In this document: positions 8,530 through 17,108 of the stretch, in pieces
Position numbering within the stretch: the first letter of the stretch is position 1
How the letters are laid out: the number at the start of each line of letters is the position of its first letter
Assembly (NCBI RefSeq): GCF_024498175.1
Contig: NZ_CP101823.1
Location: 1,798,001 to 1,862,000, forward strand
Length of the DNA: 64,000 nt
Reading direction: 5' to 3'
Source of the DNA: Haloplanus salinarum
GTDB taxonomy: Archaea; Halobacteriota; Halobacteria; Halobacteriales; Haloferacaceae
The notes under the pieces: model-generated
Seen by the model: the letters and a program-made list of their open reading frames with translations, nothing else
What the model was told of the DNA's origin: nothing
The model's database searches: none
Made by a program: the position numbers and the translations under genes

Positions 8530-9273
8530 TCACATGTACATCCGGTCCTCGGGCACCTCTCGGTCCGCGGCCGCCTCGACCTGGGTCGCGAGGTCCCGGT
8601 AGTACTGCTCGACGGTCCGGGCGAACGCCTCGAGGGGTTCGGCGTCGATGCCCAGGTCGTAGACCCGCTCGGCGGCCTCGACGAGTCGGATCGCGGCGGG
8701 CACGTCCGGCACCTGTGCGTGGACCGGCGTGATGAACACGCCGGTCCGGAGGGTGGACTCGATGCCGCGGTACGCGAGCGCGCCGTTGACACCGTCGAGA
8801 AACCCCTTGCCCATCGGCTCGATGTCGGTCCCGTCGAGACGGAACTCCCGGTAGTCGTCGGAGGCGACGTAGAACGTTTCGTGGGCGTCCGGGCCGTGTG
8901 CGTACGGAATCCCCGAGAGCACCAGCACCTCGGTGACGTCGTGTTCGTCGGTCCAGTCGAGCATCGCCTCCGCGAAGGGGTCGGCGGCCGAAGTAGGCAA
9001 AAAGAGTTCGTTGACCAGGACAGTCAGATCCAGGTCCGGCCGGGAGAACAACCGCGAGTGGTGCCGGGGCCGACCATCCTCGAAGGGTGTGATCGAGGGG
9101 AGCGAGTCCGTAGTGACGTGTCCGGTTTCCTCCAGATCGAGCGCCTCGACGAGGTAGTCCGCGGCGGTGATGCCGGCGAGGCCGAACGCGGAGAAGCCGG
9201 CGACGACCGTCGTCGACGGCGCCGTGTGATCGGAGATGTGAAAGGATGGGCCAGGAGGTTGGACTTCTGACAT
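8530..9273 (-). CDS. PAC2-family (proteasome assembly chaperone-like) protein
   Basis: A 247-aa protein of the PAC2/DUF75 family, recognised from FSAFGLAGITAADYLVEAL near the N-terminus, the LVLSGIPYAHG segment and the C-terminal LVEAAERVYDLGID helix. Eukaryotic PAC2 helps assemble the proteasome; the archaeal role is inferred by homology only. The start ATG at 9273 sits about 29 bases from a TATA element identical to that of the gene at 2752. It shares no overlap with corA but abuts it stop to stop. Confidence 0.8.
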   Translation of the reverse strand: MSEVQPPGPSFHISDHTAPSTTVVAGFSAFGLAGITAADYLVEALDLEETGHVTTDSLPSITPFEDGRPRHHSRLFSRPDLDLTVLVNELFLPTSAADPFAEAMLDWTDEHDVTEVLVLSGIPYAHGPDAHETFYVASDDYREFRLDGTDIEPMGKGFLDGVNGALAYRGIESTLRTGVFITPVHAQVPDVPAAIRLVEAAERVYDLGIDAEPLEAFARTVEQYYRDLATQVEAAADREVPEDRMYM

Positions 9274-9297
9274 GACCGGTTCCTACGGCGGAGCCAC

Positions 9298-9314
9298 AGT
9301 TATACTGTCGGCCG
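9298..9314 (-). promoter_or_regulatory. TATA/BRE promoter of the PAC2 gene
   Basis: The minus strand reads CGGCCGACAGTATAACT, the same 17 bases as at 2775-2791. The TATA centre is about 29 bases before ATG 9273, so the message should be leaderless. Confidence 0.55.
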
Positions 9315-9340
9315 CGGATGCCATACGGATCACGGTACCT

Positions 9341-9403
9341 GTTTATCGGTGGGTCGCCGGACCGCCTCGGCGACTCACCGGTGCTGACTTACAACGAACC
9401 GTA
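9341..9403. repeat. REP-like palindromic intergenic element, copy A
   Basis: A hairpin with a 12-bp stem (arms 9347-9358 and 9369-9380, one mismatch, 10-base loop) followed by GACTTACAA. The same design occurs at 24421-24488 in inverted orientation. Both copies end at the stop codon of a minus-strand gene, where the hairpin could terminate transcription or stabilise RNA ends. Confidence 0.65.
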
Positions 9404-10816
9404 TCAGTCGTCGGCCGGGTCGTCGACGACGTCGGTCACGGCCGACCCGCGGGGTTCGGCGGTGCGCCAGGTTCCGCGTCCGAACCAGACGTAGGCGATG
9501 ACCGCGCCGGCGACGTTCGAGATCAGGAAGGAGACCCAGATGCCCGGCGGGCCCATGATCCGCGAGGCGAACCAGGCGATGGGCAGACGCACGCCGCCGA
9601 GCATCGTCACCGCGATGGCGGCGGCGGTGAGCGTCTTGCCCGCCCCGCGGAACCCGCCGTTGTACGAGCGCATGATGCCGATGAAGCCGAAGGAGGGGGC
9701 GACGTAGCGGAGGAACGTGGCGCCCACCTCGATCACCTGTCGGTCGTCGGTGAAGAGCGCGACGATGGGGTCGGCGAAAAACCACGTCACGACGCCCGCG
9801 GCCGCGAGGACGACGAAAGTGGTCCGGGCGGCGACCCGGGCGGTCAGGGCCGCGCGGTCCGGCTTGCCGGCGCCGATGTTCTGTCCGGACATGGTCTCGA
9901 CGCCGCGGGCCACCGCGATGGCGGGCAGGAAGATGACCGAGAACACCCGCACGCCGATACCGAAGGCCGCGACGACGGGCGTCGCGAACGTGCCGACGAT
10001 GAACATGAGGAGGTTGATGGCGACGGCCTGGCCGGTGCCCTCGACGGAGGCCGGAACGCCGATCCGGATCAGCCGTCGACCGTACTGAAGGTCGGGGACG
10101 ACGTCCCGGGGTCTGATCCGGACCCCGCGGCGGCCGGAGAGCATGATCCAGAGGCCGACGACGAGCGCCAGCCCACGCGAGAAGACGGTGGCGATCGCCG
10201 CGCCCTCGATGCCCCACTGCGGGAACACCCACCACCCGAAGATGAGGAAGGGGTCGAGGACGACGTTGAGCGCCACGGAGCCGAGCATGACGAGCATCGG
10301 GGTGATCGTGTCCCCGTACCCGCGCATGAGCGAGACGAACACCAGGAAGCCGAACATGAAGAAGATGCCGAGCGAGATGATCTCCATGTAGCCGGTCGCG
10401 AGGGGCAACACGTCCGGTTCCGGCCCCAGGAGGGCGAGGACGTCACCGACGAAGACGTAGGCGACGGCGCCGACGACCACCGAGACGACGGCCGCGAACC
10501 CGACGGTCTGGGAGGCGGCGTACTCGGCCTCCCGCTCCTCCCCGGCGCCGGTGTACTGCGCGACGAGGATGCTCCCGGCCACCGCCAATCCCATCCCCAG
10601 CGAGATGATGAGAAAGACCATCGGGAAGGCGAAACTGATCGCGGCGAGGGCCTCCGTGCTGTACTGACCGATCCAGAACGTGTCGGCGAGGTTGTACGCC
10701 GTCTGCAGGAGGTTCGTGACGACGATGGGCAAGGAGAGGTAAAACAGGGGCAGGCCGACGTCGCCCTCAGTCAGGTCGAACTCCTCGCGGGACTTGAAGA
10801 CGTCTCCGAGGTTCAT
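9404..10816 (-). CDS. MATE-family multidrug efflux transporter
   Basis: A 470-aa polytopic protein with about 12 hydrophobic helices in two homologous halves, typical of MATE (NorM/DinF) exporters that use Na+ or H+ gradients to expel cationic compounds. Landmarks are the N-terminal LPIVVTNLLQTAYNLADTFW and the second-half MSGQNIGAGK. The ATG at 10816 overlaps the stop of the upstream TetR gene (ATGA), so the two form one operon. Substrate unknown; repression by the adjacent TetR is likely. Confidence 0.9.
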   Translation of the reverse strand: MNLGDVFKSREEFDLTEGDVGLPLFYLSLPIVVTNLLQTAYNLADTFWIGQYSTEALAAISFAFPMVFLIISLGMGLAVAGSILVAQYTGAGEEREAEYAASQTVGFAAVVSVVVGAVAYVFVGDVLALLGPEPDVLPLATGYMEIISLGIFFMFGFLVFVSLMRGYGDTITPMLVMLGSVALNVVLDPFLIFGWWVFPQWGIEGAAIATVFSRGLALVVGLWIMLSGRRGVRIRPRDVVPDLQYGRRLIRIGVPASVEGTGQAVAINLLMFIVGTFATPVVAAFGIGVRVFSVIFLPAIAVARGVETMSGQNIGAGKPDRAALTARVAARTTFVVLAAAGVVTWFFADPIVALFTDDRQVIEVGATFLRYVAPSFGFIGIMRSYNGGFRGAGKTLTAAAIAVTMLGGVRLPIAWFASRIMGPPGIWVSFLISNVAGAVIAYVWFGRGTWRTAEPRGSAVTDVVDDPADD

Positions 10817-11409
10817 CGGGAGCCCTCCCCGAGGTGGTCGTCGACGAAGCCGTCGATGGCCTCGCGCACGCCGTCGTCGGCGCCGAGGGCGACCCGGCGG
10901 GAGTGGGCGCCGTTGAGGAGGGTCACCAGGAGCGTCGCCGTCGTCTCCGGGTCGGCGTCGGCGCGGAAGGCGCCCGACTCGACGCCGTCGCGCACGACGG
11001 ATCGCACCTCGCCGGCGAGGTAGTCGTCGAAGCGCGACAGCCGCTCGCGGAACGCCTCGTCGTGGGGCGCCTGGGCCTTCACCTCGAAGAGCGCCGTCCG
11101 GAGTTCGCGGTGCGTGTCCGTCCGCGGCGGGTCGAGGGCGGCGTCGATCAGCGCGTCCAGCCGTTCCCGTACCGGCCCCGAGTCGGGAGCGGCCACGCGG
11201 TCGGTGTAGGTAGTAAAGAGATGATCGAGGAAGGCAAGCAGGAGTCCGCGCTTGGTGTCGTAGTGGTAGTGGAGGGCGGGTTTGCTCTTCTCCCACTCGT
11301 CGGCGATGTCCTGCATCGTCAGGTCGGCGTAGCCGTGCCGGCAGAGGGCCCGATAGGTCGCACACATGATGTCGTCGGTCGGTTCGGGGACCGAGTCGTC
11401 GCCGTTCAC
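10813..11409 (-). CDS. TetR-family transcriptional repressor
   Basis: A 198-aa protein with an N-terminal TetR helix-turn-helix (LCRHGYADLTMQDIADEW, then KSKPALHYHYDTKRGLL) and an all-helical ligand-binding C-terminal half. It begins with GTG at 11409. A 14-bp perfect palindrome begins 7 bases upstream, and the efflux gene overlaps its stop by 4 bases. Together these point to an autoregulated, drug-induced repressor of the MATE pump. The inducer is unknown. Confidence 0.88.
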   Translation of the reverse strand: MNGDDSVPEPTDDIMCATYRALCRHGYADLTMQDIADEWEKSKPALHYHYDTKRGLLLAFLDHLFTTYTDRVAAPDSGPVRERLDALIDAALDPPRTDTHRELRTALFEVKAQAPHDEAFRERLSRFDDYLAGEVRSVVRDGVESGAFRADADPETTATLLVTLLNGAHSRRVALGADDGVREAIDGFVDDHLGEGSR

Positions 11410-11415
11410 ACCGTA

Positions 11416-11429
11416 ACTGACCGGTCAGT
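11416..11429. promoter_or_regulatory. TetR operator ACTGACCGGTCAGT
   Basis: A perfect 14-bp palindrome 7 bases before the GTG of the tetR gene. CTGACCGGTCAG-type sites are typical of TetR-family operators, and the position would occlude the transcription start. Confidence 0.65.
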
Positions 11430-11463
11430 CAGCAAAAGGCTTCGGAACTCGCGCGCCCGCCGA

Positions 11464-12093
11464 TCAGAACCCGACGCCGAGGACGAACACCACGTAGACG
11501 GCGAGGGCGGCGGCGGGGACGAACGCCGCGACGAAGACGACCGTGCTCCAGTCGAGGACGGTCCGCCCGTCCAGCGGCCCGAAGGGGACGAGGTTGAACG
11601 CCGCCAGAAAGAGGTTGATGGCGATGCCGCGCCCGCCGAGGAGGGCGAGGAAGGGCGATCCGACGAGGGCGCCGGCGACGTAGACGGGGACGAACACGAG
11701 CGCGAGGAGGCCGTTGGTGACGGGACCGGCGAGGGCGATGAGGCCGTGTTCGCGCGGGGTGAGACGCCCGCGGTGGTGGACGGCGCCGGGTGCGGCGAAG
11801 AGGAAGCCGACGAGCGCGCTCATGACGGCCAGAAACAACATGCCGTAGTCGGCGCGGAACTCGGCGATCTGGTCGAAGCGGACGGCGACGACCTTGTGGG
11901 CGAGTTCGTGGAGCAGGAAGCCGAGGCCGGCGGTGACGAGCGAGATCAGCAGGGGGCCGACCACCCCTCGATCGAGCAACATCGTGACTGCGCGGCTCCC
12001 CCCACCGGCGAAGAAGATGGCGAAGGCGACGCCGAGGGCGACCCACGCGACCCCCAGGTCGCGGAGTTCGCGAGCGCTGAACCGGAGGGTCAC
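11464..12093 (-). CDS. M50-family intramembrane zinc metalloprotease
   Basis: A 209-aa polytopic protein with the HELAHK zinc motif (HExxH) in a helix near residues 63-68 and the second ligand region FNLVPFGPLDG near 165-175, together defining the site-2-protease (M50) fold. It cleaves membrane-anchored substrates within the bilayer; the substrate is unknown. The GTG at 12093 overlaps the upstream TraB-like gene's stop (GTGA), so they are probably co-translated. Complete by family standards for the small single-domain type. Confidence 0.85.
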   Translation of the reverse strand: MTLRFSARELRDLGVAWVALGVAFAIFFAGGGSRAVTMLLDRGVVGPLLISLVTAGLGFLLHELAHKVVAVRFDQIAEFRADYGMLFLAVMSALVGFLFAAPGAVHHRGRLTPREHGLIALAGPVTNGLLALVFVPVYVAGALVGSPFLALLGGRGIAINLFLAAFNLVPFGPLDGRTVLDWSTVVFVAAFVPAAALAVYVVFVLGVGF

Positions 12094-13769
12094 GTGACGG
12101 TCCTCCAGAGCAGTTCGGCGCTGTTGCGTGCGCCCTCGACCATGAGTCGGGAGACGCCCTCGATGCCGCCGATTTCGGTCGCGAACAGCGGCAGGACGTA
12201 CACCGCAAACAGCAGGCTGGCGATCATGCTGCCGACGTTGGTCATCGCGACGACCATGATGAGTTTGAACAGCGGCACCTCGAACATCTCGCCGACGAGC
12301 TGGCGGATCGGCTTCTCCTCGTCGCTCAGGAGTTCGTTCAGCGTGCCGATGTCGGCGACGTTGACCGGGTTGTGACGGAGTTCGACGTAGCCCGTGAACC
12401 AGCCGGGCGCGAGCAGGGGATTGACGGAGGTCATCCACGCCACCAGCCCGCCGACGAGCGTCGAGGACCACCGGGCGCCGGCGAGTCTGGCGAGCCCCGC
12501 CGCGAAGACGCCGTTGACGACGAACCACGCGGCGAAGAGCCGCAGGAGGAAGCCGTCGCGGACCCCGGCCATCGCCAGCAAGACGAAGAAGGCGACGAAG
12601 CCGACGGAGACGAGGACGCCGACGGCCTTCAGCCAGGGGACGCCACCGCCGGAGTCGGTGCCGACCAGCGACTCCCAGGGGGGAAGCGTCTCGGGCGCGT
12701 CGAGGTAGCCCTCGATCCCCTCGCGGTGGCCGGCACCGACGACGGCCACCACGTCCCGGCCGGCCTCGCGGAGCCGGACCAGTTCGTGGGCGATGTAGGC
12801 GTCGCGCTCGTCGATGAGCGCGCGGGCGCCGGCGGGGCTGAAGGTTCGAAACTCCTCCATCATGACGCTCACCACGTCGGCGTCGGTGAGTTCGGCGACG
12901 TCGAAGTCGTCGAGTTCGTCGGCCTCGGCGGCCCCGTAGCCGGCGCGGTCGGCGAGCCAGCCGGCGACGAGGCCGACGCTCACGCCCCCGGCGAGCCCCA
13001 GGGCGAGGCTGCCGACGACGCGGGCGACGAAGGGGCCGAGCGAGGCGACGACGCCGTCCGCGAGGCCGAGGCCGACGCCGCCGAGCAGGCCGGCCGCGAC
13101 GCCGACGGCGCCGCCAGCGATCAGCGCCTCGTCCGGGCCGAGGACGACGTCGGCGAGCGTGTGGACGACGAGGCCGACGGCGATGGCGAGGAGGACGCCC
13201 CCGGTGATCCGCGTGAGGATGGGGAGGGTGAGGCCGAGCGAGGGGCCGAACAGCCCCAAGAGTGGCCCGGCGATCACGCCGGCGGCGACGCCGAGCGCGA
13301 GACCGATCCCTCGGGCGTCGGTGACGCCGAAGACGAGGCCGCCCACGAGGCGAGCCTTCTCGATGGGGCCCAGTCGCGCCCAGAACCGCTGGATCGTCGT
13401 CTGGATGTCGCGATCCACGAGCGCCACGTCGATCCCGAGTTCCTCGGCGCTGTCGACGGCGGCCATCATGTCCGCGCCGGGCGTGACGTCGAACTTCTCG
13501 CCCAGCCGCGACTGGACGTACGAGAGCATCCAGTAGGCGAGAAACTGGAAGACGGTGTTGCCACGCAGGAGGTCGCCGGGTTCGATGTCGTCGGGCGTCT
13601 CGCCCTGCAGTTGGCGGTAGCGACCCTCGTCGAGTTCGACCGCGACCACGTCTGGCCGTTCGTCCTCGATGGTGTCCTCCACCTCGCGGACGCTCTCGGA
13701 CGAGACGTGTGCCGTGCCGACGACGCGGACGCGACCCTCCCGACCGGTCGACGCCCCCTGGTCGTTCAT
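12090..13769 (-). CDS. TraB-family membrane protein
   Basis: A 559-aa protein. The N-terminal domain shows VRVVGTAHVSSESVREVE and VVAVELDEGRY, the conserved GTAH and E of the TraB/PrgY/GumN fold thought to be metal-dependent protease-like. The C-terminal half has several transmembrane helices, including a glycine/alanine-rich segment around the middle. TraB shuts down pheromone signalling in enterococci; the archaeal role is unknown. ATG 13769 is preferred over the GTG one codon earlier. It overlaps the M50 protease gene by 4 bases, suggesting a shared membrane-proteolysis function. Confidence 0.85.
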   Translation of the reverse strand: MNDQGASTGREGRVRVVGTAHVSSESVREVEDTIEDERPDVVAVELDEGRYRQLQGETPDDIEPGDLLRGNTVFQFLAYWMLSYVQSRLGEKFDVTPGADMMAAVDSAEELGIDVALVDRDIQTTIQRFWARLGPIEKARLVGGLVFGVTDARGIGLALGVAAGVIAGPLLGLFGPSLGLTLPILTRITGGVLLAIAVGLVVHTLADVVLGPDEALIAGGAVGVAAGLLGGVGLGLADGVVASLGPFVARVVGSLALGLAGGVSVGLVAGWLADRAGYGAAEADELDDFDVAELTDADVVSVMMEEFRTFSPAGARALIDERDAYIAHELVRLREAGRDVVAVVGAGHREGIEGYLDAPETLPPWESLVGTDSGGGVPWLKAVGVLVSVGFVAFFVLLAMAGVRDGFLLRLFAAWFVVNGVFAAGLARLAGARWSSTLVGGLVAWMTSVNPLLAPGWFTGYVELRHNPVNVADIGTLNELLSDEEKPIRQLVGEMFEVPLFKLIMVVAMTNVGSMIASLLFAVYVLPLFATEIGGIEGVSRLMVEGARNSAELLWRTVT

Positions 13770-13821
13770 CACCGCCCGCTACTGGGGCACGCTTTTTACC
13801 CTTGTCGGAGAGAGGCGGGGT

Positions 13822-15147
13822 ATGGTCTCCATCGAGAACGAGAGCCGGCTGGCATCGACCGTCGGCCGGGAGACGGCGCTCGCCTGTATCCGTGCGGGCA
13901 TCGAGGCCGCCCGCCCCGACCGCGTCGTCGCCGACGCGGTCGGCCTCGACGACGACCGACTCCGCGTCGGCGACGCCACCTACGACCTGTCGGGCGTGAC
14001 CCGCATCGTCGTCGTGGGGGGCGGAAAGGCGGCCGACGGGGTCGCGTCCGCGCTGGAGGCGGTCCTCGGCGACCGGATCGACGCCGGCGCGGTCGTCACG
14101 CCGGAGCCCGGCGAGGGCGACCGGATCGAACGGCTCCGGGGCGACCACCCCGTCCCCAGTCGAGCGGGTGTCGAAGGGACCGACCGGGTCCGCGAACTCG
14201 TCGCCGACGCCGACGAGGGGACGCTGGTACTCGCGGTCATCACCGGCGGCGGGAGCGCGCTCCTGCCGGCGCCGGCCGAGGGGATCACGCTCGACGCCCT
14301 GGGGTCGACGACCGACGCGCTCCTCGACGCGGGTGCGGAGATCGGCGATCTCAACGCGGTGCGCAAACACCTCTCGACGCTCAAGGGGGGCGGCCTCGCC
14401 GAACTCGCGGCGCCCGCCCGCGTCGTGAGCCTCGTGTTCAGCGACGTGGTCGGCAACGATCTGAGCGTGATCGCCAGCGGACCGACCGCGCCCGACGGGT
14501 CGACCTACGCCGACGCCCTCGACGCCCTGGAGCGGTACGACGTCGACCCGCCGGCGGCGGTCCGGGAGCGACTGGAGCGGGGTGCGGCCGGCGACCTCCC
14601 CGAGACGCCGGGTCCCGGCGACTCCGTCTTCGACCGGACCCACAACCACGTGCTCGCGGACGCGTTCACGGCCATCGACGCGGCCCGCGAGGTGGCCGCC
14701 GACCGCGGCTACGGGACCTGCGTCCTCTCGTCGTCGGTGCGGGGCGAGGCCCGGGAGGCCGCGCTGACCCACGTCGCCGTCGCGGAGGAGGTGGGTGCGA
14801 CGGGCAACCCCGTCGAGGCGCCGGCGGTGGTCCTCTCGGGCGGCGAGACGACGGCCACCGTCCGCGGCGACGGCGTCGGCGGGCCGAACGCCGAGTTCGC
14901 CCTGGCGGCGGCCGTCGAACTCCCGGCGTCGACGACGCTCGCCTGCGTCGACACCGACGGCCGCGACGGCAGCAGCGACTTCGCGGGCGCGCTGGTCGAC
15001 GCCGACACCGTCGACGACGTCGCGGCGGCCCGCCGGGCGCTCGCGAACAGCGACGCCTTCGGCTACCTCAGGGACCGCGAGGCGGTCGTCGACACCGGCG
15101 CCACGGGCACGAACGTCAACGACCTGCGGGTCGTGGTCGTCGAGTAG
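13822..15147 (+). CDS. Glycerate 2-kinase (GckA/MOFRL family)
   Basis: A 441-aa kinase that phosphorylates glycerate to 2-phosphoglycerate in serine or sugar breakdown. It has the N-terminal DUF4147-type Rossmann part (VVVGGGKAADGVASALE), ITGGGSALLPAPAEGITL, NAVRKHLSTLKGGGLA, and the C-terminal MOFRL region with LSGGETTATVRGDGVGGPN and DTDGRDGSSDFAGALVD. It starts at ATG 13822 with a T-rich TATA-like element (GCTTTTTAC) about 25 bases upstream. Divergent from the TraB gene, in the usual haloarchaeal size range. Confidence 0.9.
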   Translation: MVSIENESRLASTVGRETALACIRAGIEAARPDRVVADAVGLDDDRLRVGDATYDLSGVTRIVVVGGGKAADGVASALEAVLGDRIDAGAVVTPEPGEGDRIERLRGDHPVPSRAGVEGTDRVRELVADADEGTLVLAVITGGGSALLPAPAEGITLDALGSTTDALLDAGAEIGDLNAVRKHLSTLKGGGLAELAAPARVVSLVFSDVVGNDLSVIASGPTAPDGSTYADALDALERYDVDPPAAVRERLERGAAGDLPETPGPGDSVFDRTHNHVLADAFTAIDAAREVAADRGYGTCVLSSSVRGEAREAALTHVAVAEEVGATGNPVEAPAVVLSGGETTATVRGDGVGGPNAEFALAAAVELPASTTLACVDTDGRDGSSDFAGALVDADTVDDVAAARRALANSDAFGYLRDREAVVDTGATGTNVNDLRVVVVE

Positions 15148-15174
15148 TCCCCGACGACGAAACGCTTATGATGT

Positions 15175-15190
15175 TTTAGGCTAGCCTAAA
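15175..15190. promoter_or_regulatory. Iron-box palindrome TTTAGGCTAGCCTAAA
   Basis: A perfect 16-bp palindrome matching the TTAGGC-N2-GCCTAA type found before the DtxR-family gene at 25050-25090. It lies between a TATA-like CTTATGAT (about 15164-15171) and an ATG at 15195, where a bound metal-dependent repressor would block polymerase. DtxR-family control of the two downstream genes is therefore likely. Confidence 0.7.
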
Positions 15191-15194
15191 TCGT

Positions 15195-15251
15195 ATGATC
15201 GAGGTGTGTCCCGACACGTCCACACGAGGTGAGGCCGATGGGGCTCCGTGA
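15195..15251 (+). CDS. Possible leaderless 18-codon upstream ORF under the iron box
   Basis: The ATG at 15195 is about 27 bases from the TATA element and encodes MIEVCPDTSTRGEADGAP. Its TGA (15249-15251) falls just inside the next gene, overlapping the ATG at 15238 by 14 bases. It is probably the first start on the leaderless message and could couple translation to the downstream gene. Inferred from geometry only. Confidence 0.3.
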   Translation: MIEVCPDTSTRGEADGAP

Positions 15252-15531
15252 GACGCGGCGTCGAATCGAGTCGCTTGCCGACGGCGGGCCATACCGCGTG
15301 GCGTCGGCCCGCACCGGCGAGCCGCCGGTTCCGGCCGCGGGACTGCGCTTTCCGGACCGGGAGACGGCCGCGACGGCCGCCCGGCTCACCCGCACGTACC
15401 GGGCGGCGCTCAGGCGGTGGGACCCCGCGCTGTCGTGGGTCGACCCCATCGTCCACGACTGCCGGGCGCCGCCGGCCGACCGGGAGTCGACGACCGGCCG
15501 CTCCGCGGTGTCGGTGGAGGGCGAGCGATGA
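15238..15531 (+). CDS. Haloarchaeal hypothetical protein, iron-box operon gene 1
   Basis: A 97-aa protein rich in arginine and alanine. The N-terminal part (RIESLADGGPYRVASARTGE) resembles a small family restricted to haloarchaea (I believe DUF7552, by recollection); no function is known to me. ATG 15238 is chosen, with an in-frame GTG at 15229 as an alternative. Its TGA overlaps the next ATG (ATGA), so the two are coupled. The upstream iron box and nearby dpsA suggest a role in iron or oxidative stress. Confidence 0.65.
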   Translation: MGLRETRRRIESLADGGPYRVASARTGEPPVPAAGLRFPDRETAATAARLTRTYRAALRRWDPALSWVDPIVHDCRAPPADRESTTGRSAVSVEGER

Positions 15532-16298
15532 CCGTCGAGATGCACGTCCCGGCGGCCAGCGAGCGGGTCGCGGACGAACGGGAGGCGGTGGCGGCGAAGC
15601 TGACGGCTTACGATTCCTTCGTCGAGCGGCTCCGGGACGTCTCGACGGACGGCGTCGGCGGCGACGCGCCCGGCCCCGTCGGGACGACGCTCGCGACGAC
15701 CCAGCAGGGTGGCGGCTGTGCGGCGGTCCGTGAGGCCTTCGCTGCCACGGTGCGGTCGGCCGAGTCGGTCGACGACGACGAGTCCGTCTTCGAGATCCTG
15801 GCGAGCGAACTCGGCGAGGAGGTGGCGGTGGCGCTGGCGCCGACGACGGGGTCGGCGTTCACCCCGCAGTTCCGCGAGCAGGTGATCGAGGCCGCGACCG
15901 AGCGGCGGTGGCAACTCCGGACGATGGCGACCGCGCTGGAGCGCGAAGCGGCGGCGCTCGACACCGCCAGCGACGTGTTCGCGTCGATCCGCCGGTGGCT
16001 GGAGCGGGCCGACGAGACGCCGTTGACGGATCTCGACTTCGACGGCCTGCGCAGCCGGCACGCCCGCCTCGACGACCACCTCGATCGGTGTGCGGAGCGT
16101 GCCCGGGAGCGACAGTCCTTCCTCGACGGCTCGACCAGCGAGCACGCACACGTCGGCCTCGGCCACCGGTGTTTGGTCTCCTACCTCTACGAGGACCTAC
16201 CGGTGGAGTATCCCGTGCTCGACGGCGTGGCGACGCTGGTCGCGACCTGCGAGCGGTGTCAACGCAACGTCCGGGCACACCTCACCCGGTGTGCGTAG
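15528..16298 (+). CDS. Haloarchaeal hypothetical protein with C-terminal Cys motif, iron-box operon gene 2
   Basis: A 256-aa soluble protein, mostly helical, of a haloarchaea-restricted family (I believe DUF7260, by recollection). The C-terminus carries CERCQRN followed by a final Cys near the end (LTRCA), suggesting a metal or redox site. It starts at ATG 15528, overlapping the previous stop by 4 bases. Convergent with dpsA 81 bases away. Function unknown; iron-responsive expression is inferred from the promoter. Confidence 0.7.
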   Translation: MTVEMHVPAASERVADEREAVAAKLTAYDSFVERLRDVSTDGVGGDAPGPVGTTLATTQQGGGCAAVREAFAATVRSAESVDDDESVFEILASELGEEVAVALAPTTGSAFTPQFREQVIEAATERRWQLRTMATALEREAAALDTASDVFASIRRWLERADETPLTDLDFDGLRSRHARLDDHLDRCAERARERQSFLDGSTSEHAHVGLGHRCLVSYLYEDLPVEYPVLDGVATLVATCERCQRNVRAHLTRCA

Positions 16299-16379
16299 AC
16301 GGGGACAGAAAGGAAAGTGCGCCGGGGCGGCCCGTCCCGGCCTCGTCCGCCAGCAGGGTGCTCGGGCTCCGTTCGGACG

Positions 16380-16928
16380 TCAGTTCGTCGCGGATTCGAG
16401 GACGAGCGTGTCGTCTTCGAGGTAGTGTTCGAGGTGGTGCGCGTGCTCTTCGAGGGTGATGAGCTGCTCGCGGAGCATCTCGGCGGTGGCGTGGTCACCC
16501 AGCCCCTCGGCGAGTTCGACGTGGTCGCGGACCGTCTCGATGATCTCGCCGTACATCTCCATGTCGTTGTGGAGCGAGGTCCTGATATCGTAGACGTCGT
16601 GATTCTCGGGCTCGACGGGTGCGTGCTCCTCGAGACGCTTGCCGCCGGCCAGCGGGACGCCACCGAGCGCTTGGGCGCGCTCCGCGAGCTCGTCGGCGGC
16701 CGCCTCCGCGTCCGCCGCGGCCTCGCCGAGGTACTCGTGGACCCCGAGGAACTCGGCACCCTCGACGTTCCAGTGGTGCTTTTTCAGCTGGTGGTAGAGA
16801 ACGTACGTCGCGGCGAGGTCGGTGTTGAGCGCCTCGACGATCTGTTCGGACTTGTCCTGCTCGAGATGGAGCGCCTCGCTGGCCTCGACCGTATCGGCCT
16901 GCTGTCGGATGGATTCTTGCTTACTCAT
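16380..16928 (-). CDS. dpsA: DpsA, DNA-protecting ferritin-like protein
   Basis: A 182-aa Dps: a dodecameric shell that oxidises and stores iron with H2O2 and shields DNA. The intersubunit ferroxidase residues are visible in KKHHWNVEGAEF and HEYLGEAAADAEAAADEL. The haloarchaeal N-terminal extension (SKQESIRQQADTVEAS) fixes the start at ATG 16928. Upstream, the minus strand contains a single TTTAGGC half-site near 16990-17000, a possible weak iron-regulator contact. The length matches halobacterial DpsA. Confidence 0.93.
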   Translation of the reverse strand: MSKQESIRQQADTVEASEALHLEQDKSEQIVEALNTDLAATYVLYHQLKKHHWNVEGAEFLGVHEYLGEAAADAEAAADELAERAQALGGVPLAGGKRLEEHAPVEPENHDVYDIRTSLHNDMEMYGEIIETVRDHVELAEGLGDHATAEMLREQLITLEEHAHHLEHYLEDDTLVLESATN

Positions 16929-17108
16929 TGCGATTAGGTGTAGGGCCTCCACCCACTTACGCTTTTTCGCTGTGACCCGTTGTCACGATTTGATACGCCT
17001 AAATTCGGGGGAATTGGTGGCTCTCACTCCCGTCCGTGATCGGCCGTTCTCCATCGTTGACAGGCCGGGAGAGGAAGATTTGTACCCCCCCGCGGCGTAG
17101 CGGCGCCC

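Noticed and set aside
9272-11023. Long plus-strand frame opposite the MATE and TetR genes
   Set aside because: Composition is Arg/Gly/Asp-rich shadow coding; both minus-strand genes carry clear family motifs.
11464-14772. A minus-strand open frame of about 1100 codons
   Set aside because: Only its last 209 codons (M50 protease) are protein-like; the rest is the antisense of the TraB and glycerate-kinase genes, open because of high G+C.
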